A DNA stretch of 14,522 nucleotides from Erwinia pyrifoliae DSM 12163 (GCF_000026985.1 NC_017390.1:3035350-3049871); one strand, 5' to 3'; counted from the first letter of the stretch, positions 1 to 8,021 are shown. The notes: generated by a model not told the origin, from the letters alone. A program made the numbers and translations.

Positions 1-39
1 TCTCAACACGCCGGCCTGTAAGCCGTTGTTCCGTGTCAG

Positions 40-76
40 TGGAGGCGCATTATAGGGAGTTTCTGACGGCTGACAA
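40..76 (-). promoter_or_regulatory. rRNA operon P1-type promoter reading out of the left edge
   Basis: On the minus strand a -35 TTGTCA (71-76) and a perfect -10 TATAAT (49-54) are separated by 16 bases, the spacing typical of enterobacterial rrn P1. The bases after the -10 (GCGCCTCC, then ACTGACACGGAACAACGG) match the GC-rich discriminator and early leader of E. coli rrn P1, so transcription should start at about base 40 and run leftwards. The A/T-rich stretch at about 87-125 upstream is where an UP element and Fis sites would lie. In E. coli rrsG follows clpB in the same orientation, so a 16S gene is expected just outside the window. Confidence 0.85.
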
Positions 77-159
77 GGGCTATTCGTAAAAAACTTTTCA
101 ACCGTTCAATTTCCAACCAAAAAGCACTGTTCAGCGGGTTTTATGACGCTTTAATCAAC

Positions 160-187
160 AAAAATGGGCCTGCGGCCCATTTTTTTG
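160..187 (-). terminator. Rho-independent terminator of clpB
   Basis: The inverted repeat TGGGCC (165-170) and GGCCCA (174-179) has a 3-base loop. It is flanked by an A-run on the left and a T-run on the right, so it can terminate transcription in either orientation. It begins 13 bases beyond the clpB stop on the minus strand and insulates clpB from the rRNA promoter downstream. Confidence 0.85.
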
Positions 188-199
188 ACTTACCTTAGA

Positions 200-2773
200 T
201 TACTGATGGGCAAAAATTATTCCATCTTTCACATCCATTTCGATGGTCTTACCAGGCACCAATGCACCAGAGAGGATCTGCTGTGCCAGCGGGTTTTCAA
301 TCTGCTGCTGGATAGCGCGTTTCAAAGGCCTTGCACCATATACCGGGTCATAGCCGTTTTCACCCAACTGTTGAAGGGCCGCATCTGAAACATGCAGCGT
401 AAAGCCACGTTCTTCCAGGCGCTGATACAGACGTTGCAGCTGAATACGCGCAATAGAAGCAATATGCTTTTCACCCAGCGGATGAAATACCACCAGCTCA
501 TCAATGCGGTTAATAAATTCCGGACGGAAACTGTGGCTGACCACCGACATCACCAGCTCTTTCATTTCTCCATAGCTTAAGGCACCAAAACGTTCCTGAA
601 TCAGATCGGAACCCAGGTTAGAAGTCATGATCACCACCGTATTGCGGAAGTCGACCGTCCTGCCCTGCCCGTCGGTCAAGCGTCCGTCATCCAGCACCTG
701 CAACAGGATGTTGAATACGTCGGGGTGCGCCTTCTCAACTTCATCCAGCAGGATCACCGAATAAGGACGGCGGCGTACTGCTTCGGTCAGATAGCCTCCC
801 TCTTCGTAACCAACGTACCCCGGAGGTGCACCGACCAGACGCGATACCGAATGTTTTTCCATAAATTCGGACATATCAATGCGCACCATGGCATCGTCGC
901 TGTCGAACATAAAGTTAGCCAGCGCTTTGCACAGTTCAGTTTTACCCACCCCGGTCGGGCCAAGGAACAGGAACGAGCCAATCGGGCGGTTCGGATCCGC
1001 CAGCCCGGCACGGCTGCGACGAATAGCGTTCGATACGGCTTCCACCGCTTCATGCTGCCCAATCACCCGTGTATGCAACTGCTGCTCCATACGCAGCAGT
1101 TTATCGCGTTCACCTTCCATCATGCGCGCCACCGGGATGCCGGTCCAGCGCGCCAGTACATCGGCAATCTCAACATCCGTTACGCGATTTCGCAGTAAAC
1201 GCATGGTTTTCCCTTCGGACTGGGTTGCCGCCGCCAACTGTTTTTCCAGATCCGGAATTTTGCCGTACTGCAGTTCAGACATCTGACCGAGATCGCCCTG
1301 GCGGCGTGCCTGTTCCATGTTCAGTTTCGCCTGTTCCAGCTGGGCTTTGATATGCTGTGTGCCTGAGAGCGACGCCTTTTCTGCCTTCCACTCTTCTTCC
1401 AGCTCAGAGTACTCACTCTCTTTCTGGCTCAGTTCACCTTCTAGCATTTTAAGGCGCTTGATGCTGGCCTCATCAGACTCTTTCTTCAATGCCTGCTGTT
1501 CCAGCTTAAGCTGAATGATTCGCCGCTCAAGCCGATCCAGTGATTCTGGCTTTGAGTCGATCTGCATACGAATACTCGATGCGGCTTCATCGATCAGGTC
1601 AATGGCTTTATCGGGTAACTGCCTGTCGGCGATATATCGATGCGACAGCGTGGCCGCCGCCACGATAGCCGGATCGGTAATCTGCACATGGTGATGCAAC
1701 TCATAACGTTCTTTCAGTCCGCGCAAAATAGCGATGGTGTCTTCCACACTCGGCTCAGCGACATAAACTTTCTGGAAGCGACGTTCAAGCGCGGCATCTT
1801 TTTCGATGTACTGGCGATACTCATCCAGCGTGGTTGCCCCCACACAGTGCAGTTCACCGCGCGCCAGCGCGGGTTTCAGCATATTGCCGGCATCCATCGC
1901 GCCATCGGCCTTACCGGCTCCCACCATGGTGTGCAGCTCATCGATAAACAGGATAACGTTACCTTCCTGCTTTGACAGGTCGTTCAGCACGCCTTTCAAG
2001 CGTTCTTCGAATTCACCACGGTATTTCGCCCCGGCGACCAGTGCGCCCATATCCAGCGCCAGCACGCGGCGACCCTTCAGGCCTTCAGGGACTTCGCCAT
2101 TAATAATCCGCTGCGCCAGACCCTCAACAATGGCGGTTTTACCGACGCCCGGCTCACCAATCAGCACCGGGTTGTTTTTAGTACGGCGCTGCAGCACTTG
2201 AATAGTGCGGCGGATCTCTTCATCGCGGCCAATCACCGGGTCCAGCTTGCCCTGTTCGGCACGCTCGGTGAGATCAACCGTATATTTCTTCAATGCCTGA
2301 CGTTGATCTTCTGAACCCTGATCGTTCACGTTTTCACCTCCGCGCATCTGGTCAATGGATTTGGAGAGCTTATCGCTGGTAGCACCATGGGATTTTAGCA
2401 AATCCGCCAGTGAGCCACGCGATTCAAGCGCCGCCAGAATAAAAAGCTCTGATGAAATGAAGTTATCTTTGCGTTTCTGCGCCAGTTTGTCGCACAGGTT
2501 GAGTACCCGTACCAGGTCGGCAGAGGGCTGAACGTCACCATCCGTCCCTTCCACCTGTGGCAGCCGGCTAATGGCCTGTTCGGTAGCGCTGCGCAGTGAA
2601 GAGACATTAATGCCAGCAGAAGTCAGTAGAGGACTAACGGATCCTCCTTCCTGTATGAGAAGTGCGCTCATCAGGTGCAGAGGTTCAATGAATGGGTTAT
2701 CGCGGCCCAAAGCCAGGGACTGGGCATCGGCGAGGGCAAGTTGGAATTTGTTAGTAAGACGATCCAGACGCAT
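200..2773 (-). CDS. clpB: ClpB, ATP-dependent protein disaggregase (Hsp100)
   Basis: Full-length 857-residue ClpB, the cytoplasmic hexameric AAA+ machine that works with DnaK/DnaJ/GrpE to extract polypeptides from aggregates after heat stress. The N-terminal Clp domain (about 1-145) is followed by NBD1 with Walker A GEPGVGKT (206-213), pore loop [10 protein letters not shown] (250-259) and Walker B ending FIDE (276-279). The coiled-coil M-domain (about 410-525), which is specific to ClpB, comes next. NBD2 has Walker A GPTGVGKT (605-612), pore loop GYVGYEEGG (652-660) and Walker B ILLDE (674-678). The ATG at 2773 is preceded by a GGGGG ribosome-binding stretch. A sigma-32-like promoter lies just upstream, a second start is visible at codon 149, and a terminator follows the stop. 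pgeF and rluD lie upstream on the same strand, so some read-through cotranscription is possible. Confidence 0.99.
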   Translation of the reverse strand: MRLDRLTNKFQLALADAQSLALGRDNPFIEPLHLMSALLIQEGGSVSPLLTSAGINVSSLRSATEQAISRLPQVEGTDGDVQPSADLVRVLNLCDKLAQKRKDNFISSELFILAALESRGSLADLLKSHGATSDKLSKSIDQMRGGENVNDQGSEDQRQALKKYTVDLTERAEQGKLDPVIGRDEEIRRTIQVLQRRTKNNPVLIGEPGVGKTAIVEGLAQRIINGEVPEGLKGRRVLALDMGALVAGAKYRGEFEERLKGVLNDLSKQEGNVILFIDELHTMVGAGKADGAMDAGNMLKPALARGELHCVGATTLDEYRQYIEKDAALERRFQKVYVAEPSVEDTIAILRGLKERYELHHHVQITDPAIVAAATLSHRYIADRQLPDKAIDLIDEAASSIRMQIDSKPESLDRLERRIIQLKLEQQALKKESDEASIKRLKMLEGELSQKESEYSELEEEWKAEKASLSGTQHIKAQLEQAKLNMEQARRQGDLGQMSELQYGKIPDLEKQLAAATQSEGKTMRLLRNRVTDVEIADVLARWTGIPVARMMEGERDKLLRMEQQLHTRVIGQHEAVEAVSNAIRRSRAGLADPNRPIGSFLFLGPTGVGKTELCKALANFMFDSDDAMVRIDMSEFMEKHSVSRLVGAPPGYVGYEEGGYLTEAVRRRPYSVILLDEVEKAHPDVFNILLQVLDDGRLTDGQGRTVDFRNTVVIMTSNLGSDLIQERFGALSYGEMKELVMSVVSHSFRPEFINRIDELVVFHPLGEKHIASIARIQLQRLYQRLEERGFTLHVSDAALQQLGENGYDPVYGARPLKRAIQQQIENPLAQQILSGALVPGKTIEMDVKDGIIFAHQ
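2327..2341 (-). promoter_or_regulatory. Internal ribosome-binding site and GUG start for short ClpB
   Basis: Codon 149 of clpB is GTG (2327-2329, read on the minus strand). It is preceded by a strong Shine-Dalgarno GGAGGT (2336-2341) six bases upstream. In E. coli ClpB, translation is known to start a second time at the equivalent Val149, giving an isoform without the N-terminal domain. Both the GTG and its binding site are retained here, which supports the same dual start. Confidence 0.75.
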
Positions 2774-2810
2774 AATTTCCCCCTATCAGGTCAAATTGCT
2801 ACTGGAGATT

Positions 2811-2838
2811 AAATGAGGTCATCCCTCAAATTTTCAAG
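2811..2838 (-). promoter_or_regulatory. Sigma-32 (heat-shock) type promoter of clpB
   Basis: On the minus strand a -35-like CTTGAAA (2832-2838) is followed after 13 bases by CCTCATTT (2811-2818). The latter is one base from the sigma-32 -10 consensus CCCCATnT. The start of transcription would fall about 30 bases before the clpB ATG. clpB is a known sigma-32 gene in enterobacteria, so motif and context agree. Confidence 0.7.
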
Positions 2839-2898
2839 TTAAATGACCGGATATTTTGGAGAAAAAAACACCCTTCCAGACCGTCTTATGGCGCTAGG

Positions 2899-3627
2899 TT
2901 ATATCAGCCAGATCAAACTTGCCATACGTCCGGTAACACCATCGCGTCGGTAGGAGAAAAATTGCTCATTCCGGGTCATGGTACATTGGTGACAGTCCCA
3001 GATCTGGCGCACTCCGCTGGCTTGCAAACGCTGTTTGGCTAATTGCCCGAGGTCAGCATAAAACTTTCCCTCTGCCGGACAAAAGGCAGCTGAAGCTGCC
3101 TGATTTTTCGTCAGAAATGCTTCGCGCACTTCTGGCCCAACCTCAAACGCTTCAGGACCAATTGCAGGCCCCAGCCAGGCACATATTTGCGATGGCGGAG
3201 CGGAAAATTCATTGATTGTCGCTTCCAGAATCCCATCACAGAGCCCGCGCCAGCCGGCATGAGCCGCTGCCACTTCCCGACCATCCTGTGAACAAAACAG
3301 CACCGGCAAACAGTCTGCCGTCATTACCGCACAGACGACTCCCGGCGTGCGGGTATAAGCCGCATCCGCACGTAGTGAGGACGGGACGTTCCAGTCCAGC
3401 CTTAATACTCCAGTCCCGTGTACCTGATCAAGCCACTGTGGCATTGAGGGCAGATCGGCCGTTTCCAGCAGGCGCTGACGATTAGTCAGTACATGCTGCA
3501 ACTCATCGCCAACATGCGCGCCAAGGTTGAGGCTATCCCAAGGAGCCTGGCTGACGCCGCCCTGCCGCGTACTGTTCACCGCGCGCACGTTAGCAGGGAC
3601 CGACCATTGCGGTACGATCAGCGCCAT
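2899..3627 (-). CDS. pgeF: PgeF/YfiH, peptidoglycan editing factor (Cu-oxidase_4/DUF152 family)
   Basis: A 242-residue protein matching the YfiH family at its usual length. E. coli YfiH/PgeF is linked to removing wrongly incorporated amino acids from peptidoglycan precursors, and relatives have been described as purine nucleoside phosphorylases or polyphenol oxidases, so the exact substrate is uncertain. The metal-binding triad typical of the family is visible: His70 in DQVHGTGV, Cys106 in MTADCLPVLF and His123 in AAHAGWRG, followed by the conserved CAWLGPAIG segment (149-157). No signal peptide is seen, so it is probably cytoplasmic. Its ATG shares one base with the rluD stop (TAATG), which implies translational coupling in a rluD-pgeF unit. 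Confidence 0.93.
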   Translation of the reverse strand: MALIVPQWSVPANVRAVNSTRQGGVSQAPWDSLNLGAHVGDELQHVLTNRQRLLETADLPSMPQWLDQVHGTGVLRLDWNVPSSLRADAAYTRTPGVVCAVMTADCLPVLFCSQDGREVAAAHAGWRGLCDGILEATINEFSAPPSQICAWLGPAIGPEAFEVGPEVREAFLTKNQAASAAFCPAEGKFYADLGQLAKQRLQASGVRQIWDCHQCTMTRNEQFFSYRRDGVTGRMASLIWLI

Positions 3628-4604
3628 TACCAGTCCAGCTGCTCTTTAAAGGCTTCGGTATCCGCTTTCAGGGCGTCGATCAGATCGACCATATCCTGCG
3701 GCAGCGGCGCATGCCATTCCATCTCAATACCGGATATCGGGTGGTAAAGACGCAGCATGGTTGCGTGCAGCGCCTGACGGTCAAAAGCACGTAGTGTGGC
3801 AATAAAGGCTTCTGACGCGCCCTTCGGTGGGCGTGGACGGCCGCCGTACAGCGGGTCACCCACCAGCGGATGACTGATATGTGACATATGAACGCGGATC
3901 TGGTGGGTACGACCGGTTTCCAGACGCAAGCGCAGCCGCGTGTGGGCGCGGAAGTGTTCCATAATGCGATAGTGCGTGGTAGCAGGTTTACCCATTGGGT
4001 GCACTGCCATATGGGTACGCTTGGTAGAGTGACGGCTGATTGGCTGATCAACCGTGCCGCCCGCCGTCATACGCCCAATCGCCACCGCTTCATACTCGCG
4101 GGTAATTTCTCGGCGCTGCAGAGCATCGACCAGGTGGGTTTGTGCCGGGACGGTTTTTGCTACCACCATCAGACCGGTGGTGTCTTTGTCCAGGCGGTGC
4201 ACGATCCCCGCACGCGGAACGTCGGCAATGGCCGGAAAATGGTGGAGTAGAGCGTTAAGAACTGTACCATCAGGGTTGCCTGCGCCCGGATGTACCACTA
4301 AATCACGCGGTTTGTTGACAACCAGAATATCCTCGTCTTCATAAACGATGTCCAGCGGGATGTCCTGCGCTTCCCAGCGGGCTTCTTCTTCAATTTCCGC
4401 ATCGATGCTAATTTGCTCACCGCCGAGCACCTTTTCTTTCGGTTTGTCGATTATCACGCCGTTGACGGTGATGTGCCGGTTGAGAATCCACTCTTTTATA
4501 CGAGAACGTGAATAGTCAGGGAACAATTCGGCCAAAGCCTGATCTAAGCGATGCCCGAGTTGCGATTCGGCTACCGTTGCATTGAGTTTTACTTGTTGTG
4601 CCAT
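3627..4604 (-). CDS. rluD: RluD, 23S rRNA pseudouridine synthase (positions 1911/1915/1917)
   Basis: A 325-residue RluA-family pseudouridine synthase, the usual RluD length. The N-terminal S4 RNA-binding domain (about 17-75, with HRLDQALAELFPDYSRSRI) is followed by the catalytic domain. Its signature HRLDKDTTGL (136-145) supplies the catalytic Asp139. The later segment GRTHQIRVHMSH is also characteristic. In E. coli RluD modifies helix 69 of 23S rRNA during 50S assembly. The gene is divergent from bamD, as in E. coli, across a 133-base promoter region, and its stop overlaps the pgeF start by one base. The name rests on both the sequence and the conserved rluD/bamD neighbourhood, which separates it from RluA and RluC. 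Confidence 0.97.
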   Translation of the reverse strand: MAQQVKLNATVAESQLGHRLDQALAELFPDYSRSRIKEWILNRHITVNGVIIDKPKEKVLGGEQISIDAEIEEEARWEAQDIPLDIVYEDEDILVVNKPRDLVVHPGAGNPDGTVLNALLHHFPAIADVPRAGIVHRLDKDTTGLMVVAKTVPAQTHLVDALQRREITREYEAVAIGRMTAGGTVDQPISRHSTKRTHMAVHPMGKPATTHYRIMEHFRAHTRLRLRLETGRTHQIRVHMSHISHPLVGDPLYGGRPRPPKGASEAFIATLRAFDRQALHATMLRLYHPISGIEMEWHAPLPQDMVDLIDALKADTEAFKEQLDW

Positions 4605-4633
4605 AAATAAGCAGCTTCTTTGTTAACGTTGGG

Positions 4634-4661
4634 TTTTCACGGCGATGCCGTTTAATATAAT
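4634..4661 (+). promoter_or_regulatory. Candidate sigma-70 promoter for bamD
   Basis: A perfect TATAAT (4656-4661) has a weak -35 TTTTCA (4634-4639) at 16-base spacing. It lies about 75 bases upstream of bamD. The -10 is convincing and the -35 is poor. Confidence 0.45.
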
Positions 4662-4681
4662 GTGCTATCGTACCTGGTCAC
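4654..4681 (-). promoter_or_regulatory. Candidate divergent promoter for rluD
   Basis: On the minus strand TATATT (4654-4659) has GTGACC (4676-4681) 16 bases upstream, about 50 bases from the rluD start. It overlaps the TATAAT assigned to bamD, so the two promoters would share one AT box. The -35 fit is weak. Confidence 0.3.
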
Positions 4682-4685
4682 TATC

Positions 4686-4707
4686 GGAAGCTTAACGGAC
4701 AGCTTCC
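4686..4707 (+). other. Small hairpin in the bamD 5' leader
   Basis: GGAAGCT (4686-4692) and AGCTTCC (4701-4707) form a 7-base-pair stem with an 8-base loop, without a T-run. It lies between the likely start of transcription and the bamD ribosome-binding region. It could affect mRNA stability or be a protein-binding palindrome; nothing in the sequence decides between these. Confidence 0.4.
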
Positions 4708-4737
4708 TGAATAACACTTGAGGATAAGCAAATCGTC

Positions 4738-5469
4738 ATGACGCGTATGAAATATCTGGTGGCTGCAGCCACGTTGAGCCTGGCATTAGCTGGATGTTCC
4801 GGCTCCAGGGATGTGGTGCCTGACAGCCCACCTTCCGAGATTTATGCCACTGCCCAGCAAAAACTGCAGGACGGTAACTTTAATGGAGCAATAACGCAAC
4901 TGGAAGCGCTCGATAACCGCTATCCATTCGGGCCATACTCCCAGCAAGTTCAGCTTGACTTGATCTACGCATACTATAAAAATGCCGATTTGCCGCTGGC
5001 ACAGGCCGCTATCGACCGCTTTATGCGCCTGAATCCTACCCATCCGAACATTGATTACGTCATCTACATGCGTGGTCTGACGGATATGGCGCTGGATGAC
5101 AGTGCACTGCAGGGCTTTTTTGGTATCGACCGTTCAGACCGGGATCCCACCCATGCGCGTGATGCGTTTAAAGACTTCTCACAGCTGCTGCGTGGTTATC
5201 CAAACAGTCAGTACGCCACTGATGCGCGCAAACGCCTCGTGTTCCTGAAGGATCGCCTGGCTAAATATGAGTTGTCCGTGGCTGAATTCTACACTAAACG
5301 TGCGGCTTATGTTGCAGTGGTTAATCGCGTTGAGCAAATGCTGAAAGATTACCCGGATACCCTGGCAACCCGTAAGGCTCTGCCGCTGATGGAGAATGCC
5401 TACCGCAAGCTGCAGCTGAATGCGCAAGCCGAGCGCGTGGCAAAAATCATTGCTGCCAATCAGGCCTGA
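4738..5469 (+). CDS. bamD: BamD, outer-membrane protein assembly lipoprotein
   Basis: A 243-residue protein matching E. coli BamD (YfiO, about 245 residues). BamD is the essential lipoprotein that anchors BamC and BamE to BamA in the beta-barrel assembly machine on the periplasmic face of the outer membrane. The N-terminus is a lipoprotein signal peptide with lipobox LAGC, giving a mature lipidated Cys20. The following Ser-Gly favours outer-membrane sorting by Lol. The rest is TPR-like: conserved stretches include [36 protein letters not shown] and [18 protein letters not shown] sequence sits 13 bases before the ATG, a long spacing; the annotated start matches that of E. coli. A strong terminator follows the gene. 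Confidence 0.98.
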   Translation: MTRMKYLVAAATLSLALAGCSGSRDVVPDSPPSEIYATAQQKLQDGNFNGAITQLEALDNRYPFGPYSQQVQLDLIYAYYKNADLPLAQAAIDRFMRLNPTHPNIDYVIYMRGLTDMALDDSALQGFFGIDRSDRDPTHARDAFKDFSQLLRGYPNSQYATDARKRLVFLKDRLAKYELSVAEFYTKRAAYVAVVNRVEQMLKDYPDTLATRKALPLMENAYRKLQLNAQAERVAKIIAANQA

Positions 5470-5540
5470 GCCTGATGCCATAACCCGCAGTCCTGGTAAC
5501 ATGACGATGGTTTAGACATTGCCTGATTCCATGGCCATGA

Positions 5541-5579
5541 TGCAAAAAGGGTTCATGTTTATCATGAACCCTTTTTGCA
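5541..5579 (+). terminator. Terminator of bamD
   Basis: A perfect 17-base-pair stem (5541-5557 with 5563-5579) and a TTTAT loop have five A on the left arm and five T on the right arm. It lies 72 bases after the bamD stop. The symmetry would allow termination in both directions. The rest of the bamD-raiA gap (5470-5540 and 5580-5751) shows no gene. Confidence 0.85.
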
Positions 5580-5751
5580 AATTTCTTTCGCTCGTCCCGC
5601 CCTCTTTTTTGGCGACAAAATCAGCTTTGAACGAGCATGCAATCAGCTTAACCTGTCAAACATGCCACTGAAAATGTCCGCCGACAACCTTTCCTGGCAC
5701 TTTAATTGGCCGACATCACTGTTTTCTTCCTCCTGACAAAAAGTGACAATA

Positions 5752-5775
5752 AAATGTGATTTAAATCACATATTT
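5752..5775. promoter_or_regulatory. CRP (cAMP receptor protein) binding site upstream of raiA
   Basis: TGTGA (5755-5759), TTTAAA and TCACA (5766-5770) form a perfect CRP half-site pair with the correct 6-base spacer. The flanks (AAA on the left, TATTT on the right) also fit the 22-base consensus. The centre, at 5762.5, lies 41 bases before the start predicted from the -10 at 5791-5796. This is the class II activator position. Confidence 0.85.
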
Positions 5776-5790
5776 TCAGTTTTTTCGCGC

Positions 5791-5803
5791 TATGCTGAAA
5801 TGA
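5791..5803 (+). promoter_or_regulatory. raiA promoter -10 and predicted start
   Basis: TATGCT (5791-5796) is the best -10 upstream of raiA, placing +1 near 5803. No good -35 is present. The CRP palindrome occupies that position, as expected for a CRP-dependent class II promoter. Confidence 0.55.
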
Positions 5804-5833
5804 CTGGACGGAAATGACAGAGAGGTAAGCATC

Positions 5834-6172
5834 ATGGTTTTGAACATTACCAGTAAGCAAATGGATATAACGGCGGCTATCCGCCAGCATGTCGAAGACC
5901 GTCTGGCCAAACTTGAAAAGTGGCAAACCCACCTGATTAATCCGCATATTGTTCTGTCTAAAGAACCTAAAGAATTCGTCGCTGATGCTAATATTAATAC
6001 GCCCAACGGCCCGCTTGTCGCCAGCGCCAAGCATGAAGATATGTATACAGCGATCAACGATTTGATTAACAAACTTGAGCGCCAGCTGAACAAAGTTCAG
6101 CATAAAGGAGAAGCGCGCCGCGCCTCCGCCAGTGTGAAAGACCTCAGCGTGGTCGAAGCTGAAGAAGAGTGA
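5834..6172 (+). CDS. raiA: RaiA (YfiA, protein Y), ribosome hibernation/inactivation factor
   Basis: A 112-residue protein nearly collinear with E. coli RaiA (113). RaiA binds the 30S decoding region in cold shock or stationary phase, blocks tRNA binding and keeps ribosomes as inactive 70S. Conserved stretches include MNITSKQM-like (3-10), [17 protein letters not shown] and [21 protein letters not shown]. The tail is acidic (EAEEE) as in the short hibernation factors, and there is no long C-terminal dimerisation domain. GAGAGG lies 9 bases before the ATG. The CRP site upstream suggests induction when preferred sugars run out, which fits its role. A hairpin terminator follows immediately. Confidence 0.97.
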   Translation: MVLNITSKQMDITAAIRQHVEDRLAKLEKWQTHLINPHIVLSKEPKEFVADANINTPNGPLVASAKHEDMYTAINDLINKLERQLNKVQHKGEARRASASVKDLSVVEAEEE

Positions 6173-6190
6173 GTTCACAAAAGTCGACAA

Positions 6191-6215
6191 CGCGCCTGCG
6201 GGCGCGTTTTTTATT
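6191..6215 (+). terminator. Terminator of raiA
   Basis: The stem CGCGCC (6191-6196) with GGCGCG (6201-6206), loop TGCG, is followed by TTTTTTATT. It lies 18 bases after the raiA stop. Its T-tract abuts the -35 element of the pheL promoter. Confidence 0.9.
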
Positions 6216-6243
6216 GACATAATGAAATTGCAGCGGTTACTTT
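6214..6243 (+). promoter_or_regulatory. Promoter of the pheL-pheA operon
   Basis: A perfect -35 TTGACA (6214-6219) is followed by TACTTT (6238-6243) at 18-base spacing, or TTACTT at 17. It starts about 25-30 bases before the pheL ATG, giving a short leader as in E. coli. Confidence 0.6.
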
Positions 6244-6270
6244 AATGTGATGTCAATGATGGATAGCCCC

Positions 6271-6318
6271 ATGAAACACGCACCGTTTATCTTCGCATTC
6301 TTTTTTACCTTCCCCTGA
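6271..6318 (+). CDS. pheL: PheL, pheA operon leader peptide
   Basis: A 15-residue leader peptide, MKHAPFIFAFFFTFP, with six phenylalanines. E. coli PheL has the same length and pattern with seven. Ribosome progress over the Phe codons senses charged tRNA-Phe and decides whether the downstream attenuator forms. It is followed by the matching antiterminator and terminator arms, and pheA starts 98 bases after its stop. Confidence 0.95.
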   Translation: MKHAPFIFAFFFTFP

Positions 6319-6321
6319 ACC

Positions 6322-6393
6322 GGGAGGCAATTCGTCGTGTAAGAAGTCATGCGAAGACGAACAATAAAGCCTCCCACCGGGAGGCTTTTTTTT
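6322..6393 (+). terminator. pheA transcription attenuator
   Basis: The terminator is AAGCCTCCC (6367-6375), loop ACC, GGGAGGCTT (6379-6387), then an uninterrupted run of T to 6393. The competing antiterminator is formed when GGGAGGC (6322-6328) pairs with GCCTCCC (6369-6375); TTCGTC (6331-6336) with GACGAA (6356-6361) extends that fold. A ribosome stalled at the pheL Phe codons would favour the antiterminator. A ribosome that finishes the leader would free the terminator. Confidence 0.92.
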
Positions 6394-6416
6394 AGCAACA
6401 CTGACAGGTAGCAAAT

Positions 6417-7577
6417 ATGAACCCCGAAAACCCGTTGCTGGCTCTGCGCGGAAAAATCAGCGCGCTGGATGAACAACTGCTGACGCTGCTGGCACAGCGC
6501 CGTGCGCTGGCAGTAGACGTTGCCAAAGCCAAAATGGACACCCATCGTCCGGTACGCGATATTGACCGTGAACGCGATCTGCTGGAACATCTCATCGCCC
6601 TGGGGAAAAGCCACAAGCTGGATGCCCACTATATTACACGCCTGTTCCAACAGATTATTGAAGACTCCGTACTGACTCAGCAGGCGTTACTGCAAAAGCA
6701 CCTGAACAATACCAGCGCCCATTCGGCGCGCATCGCCTTTCTTGGCCCGAAAGGCTCCTACTCGCATCTGGCTTCACGCCACTATGCGGCCCGTCACTTC
6801 GATAGCTTTATTGAGAGTGGCTGCCTGAAATTCCACGATATATTCAACCAGGTGGAAACCGGCCAGGCTGATTACGCTGTACTGCCCATCGAAAATACCA
6901 CCTCCGGCTCGATTAATGATGTTTATGACCTGCTTCAGCAAACCAGCTTGTCCATCGTTGGGGAGATCACCCTTCCTATCGATCATTGCGTGCTGGTATC
7001 GGGCAGTACAGACCTGCAGCAGATTGAAACCGTCTACAGCCACCCGCAGCCGTTCCAGCAGTGCAGCCAGTTTGTTAACCGTTACCCACACTGGAATATT
7101 GAGTACACCGAAAGCACCGCAGCCGCAATGGAAAAAGTTGCCGCGATGAACTCGCCAAAAGTTGCCGCGCTGGGCAGTGAAGCCGGTGGTGCGCTGTATA
7201 GCTTGCAGGTGCTGGAACGTAATCTTGCTAACCAACGCCAGAACATCACCCGCTTTATCGTGCTGGCACGTAAGCCGGTTGAGGTGTCACTGCAGGTGCC
7301 GGCGAAAACCACGCTGATTATGGCGACCGGCCAGCAGGCAGGCGCCCTGGTTGAAGCACTGTTAGTGCTGCGTCAACATCATCTGATCATGAGTAAGCTG
7401 GAATCTCGTCCCATTACCGGCAACCCTTGGCAGGAGATGTTTTACATCGATTTCCAGGGGAATCTGCGTAGCGAAGAAGTTCAGCAGGCGCTGAGTGAAC
7501 TGACGCCGCTCACCCGTTCGCTGAAGGTGTTAGGCTGCTACCCGAGTGAGAATATTGTCGCGGTCGACCTACAGTAA
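6417..7577 (+). CDS. pheA: PheA, bifunctional chorismate mutase / prephenate dehydratase
   Basis: A 386-residue P-protein, the same length as in E. coli. It converts chorismate to prephenate and then to phenylpyruvate, the precursor of phenylalanine. The N-terminal AroQ mutase domain (about 1-95) keeps the active-site residues Arg11, Arg28, Lys39, Asp48, Glu52 and Gln88. The dehydratase domain (about 105-285) starts with [15 protein letters not shown] and contains the catalytic TRF motif (278-280). The C-terminal ACT regulatory domain (about 298-386) carries GALV (309-312) and ESRP (329-332), the phenylalanine-binding motifs, so feedback inhibition should be intact. AGGT lies just before the ATG. 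Expression is set by the pheL attenuator. Confidence 0.98.
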   Translation: MNPENPLLALRGKISALDEQLLTLLAQRRALAVDVAKAKMDTHRPVRDIDRERDLLEHLIALGKSHKLDAHYITRLFQQIIEDSVLTQQALLQKHLNNTSAHSARIAFLGPKGSYSHLASRHYAARHFDSFIESGCLKFHDIFNQVETGQADYAVLPIENTTSGSINDVYDLLQQTSLSIVGEITLPIDHCVLVSGSTDLQQIETVYSHPQPFQQCSQFVNRYPHWNIEYTESTAAAMEKVAAMNSPKVAALGSEAGGALYSLQVLERNLANQRQNITRFIVLARKPVEVSLQVPAKTTLIMATGQQAGALVEALLVLRQHHLIMSKLESRPITGNPWQEMFYIDFQGNLRSEEVQQALSELTPLTRSLKVLGCYPSENIVAVDLQ

Positions 7578-7587
7578 TCACTGATAT

Positions 7588-7615
7588 TACGCCAGCCTGT
7601 CATGCGGCTGGCGTA
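7588..7615. other. 10-base-pair stem-loop after pheA
   Basis: TACGCCAGCC (7588-7597) and GGCTGGCGTA (7606-7615) form a perfect stem with an 8-base loop, 10 bases after the pheA stop. There is no T-run on either side, so it is not a classic intrinsic terminator. It may be a 3'-end stabiliser, or the terminator may depend on Rho. Confidence 0.55.
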
Positions 7616-8021
7616 GGCTACGCACGCTGGTGCCGGAATTGATCTGCATCCACAGCTGGGTAGCCTGACTCACGTCGATGCCGAAAGGGGAGCGTTTTGC
7701 ACCCACAAATGATGGTTGTCGCCTGCTACGCACCACGGGAGATGACCCACCAGATCCCGGTTCCGGGAATAACGGTAGTCGCTAAGCGTGAACAGCGGCT
7801 CACAGCAGGCGCAGCTCCATCCACAATGAGCTAACAAGATGGCGCCGGGTGAGTTAAGGATGGCGAAAAAACGTTATCCGGCGGAATTTGCCGATATGGA
7901 TATGCAGCAGCAGGCCGACAGCAGGTATCGGCGTTGCTATCGCGCTGTCGATGAATGCAACCATTGCCAGCGCGAAAGAAGTAAAGACCCGGCCACTAAG
8001 TAGCCTCACACAGCGGCCAGC
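7616..8021. other. Gap between pheA and tyrA with only weak reading frames
   Basis: This 406-base stretch lies between the convergent pheA and tyrA genes. No recognised gene, promoter or T-run terminator is visible. On the plus strand a 54-codon frame occupies 7839-8003 (listed separately). On the minus strand two short overlapping frames read like protein: one gives ACCEPLFTLSDYRYSRNRDL between about 7810 and 7750, and another gives SPFGIDVSQATQLWMQINSG between about 7690 and 7631. They are in different phases and lack good starts. A decayed gene is possible. Confidence 0.4.
7839..8003 (+). CDS. Hypothetical small protein, doubtful
   Basis: A 54-codon frame runs from ATG 7839 to TAG 8003. 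A second in-frame ATG at 7860 would leave 47 residues. The product is basic, with repeated Arg/Lys and three Cys, one pair in a CNHC arrangement. It resembles nothing I recognise, has no clear Shine-Dalgarno sequence and is antisense to the end region of the tyrA transcript. It may be chance. Confidence 0.15.
   Translation: MAPGELRMAKKRYPAEFADMDMQQQADSRYRRCYRAVDECNHCQRERSKDPATK

Noticed and set aside
4686..4712. Sigma-E promoter for bamD (GGAAGCTT followed by CCTGAA)
   Set aside because: The -35 differs from GGAACTT and the spacing to a TCnnA-like -10 is about 11 bases, not 16-17.
5702..6220. Minus-strand frame of 172 codons
   Set aside because: It is antisense to raiA and its promoter, with no ribosome-binding site or recognisable protein features.
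7588..7615. Intrinsic terminator of pheA
   Set aside because: The stem is good but neither strand has a T-run after it, so I list it only as a stem-loop.
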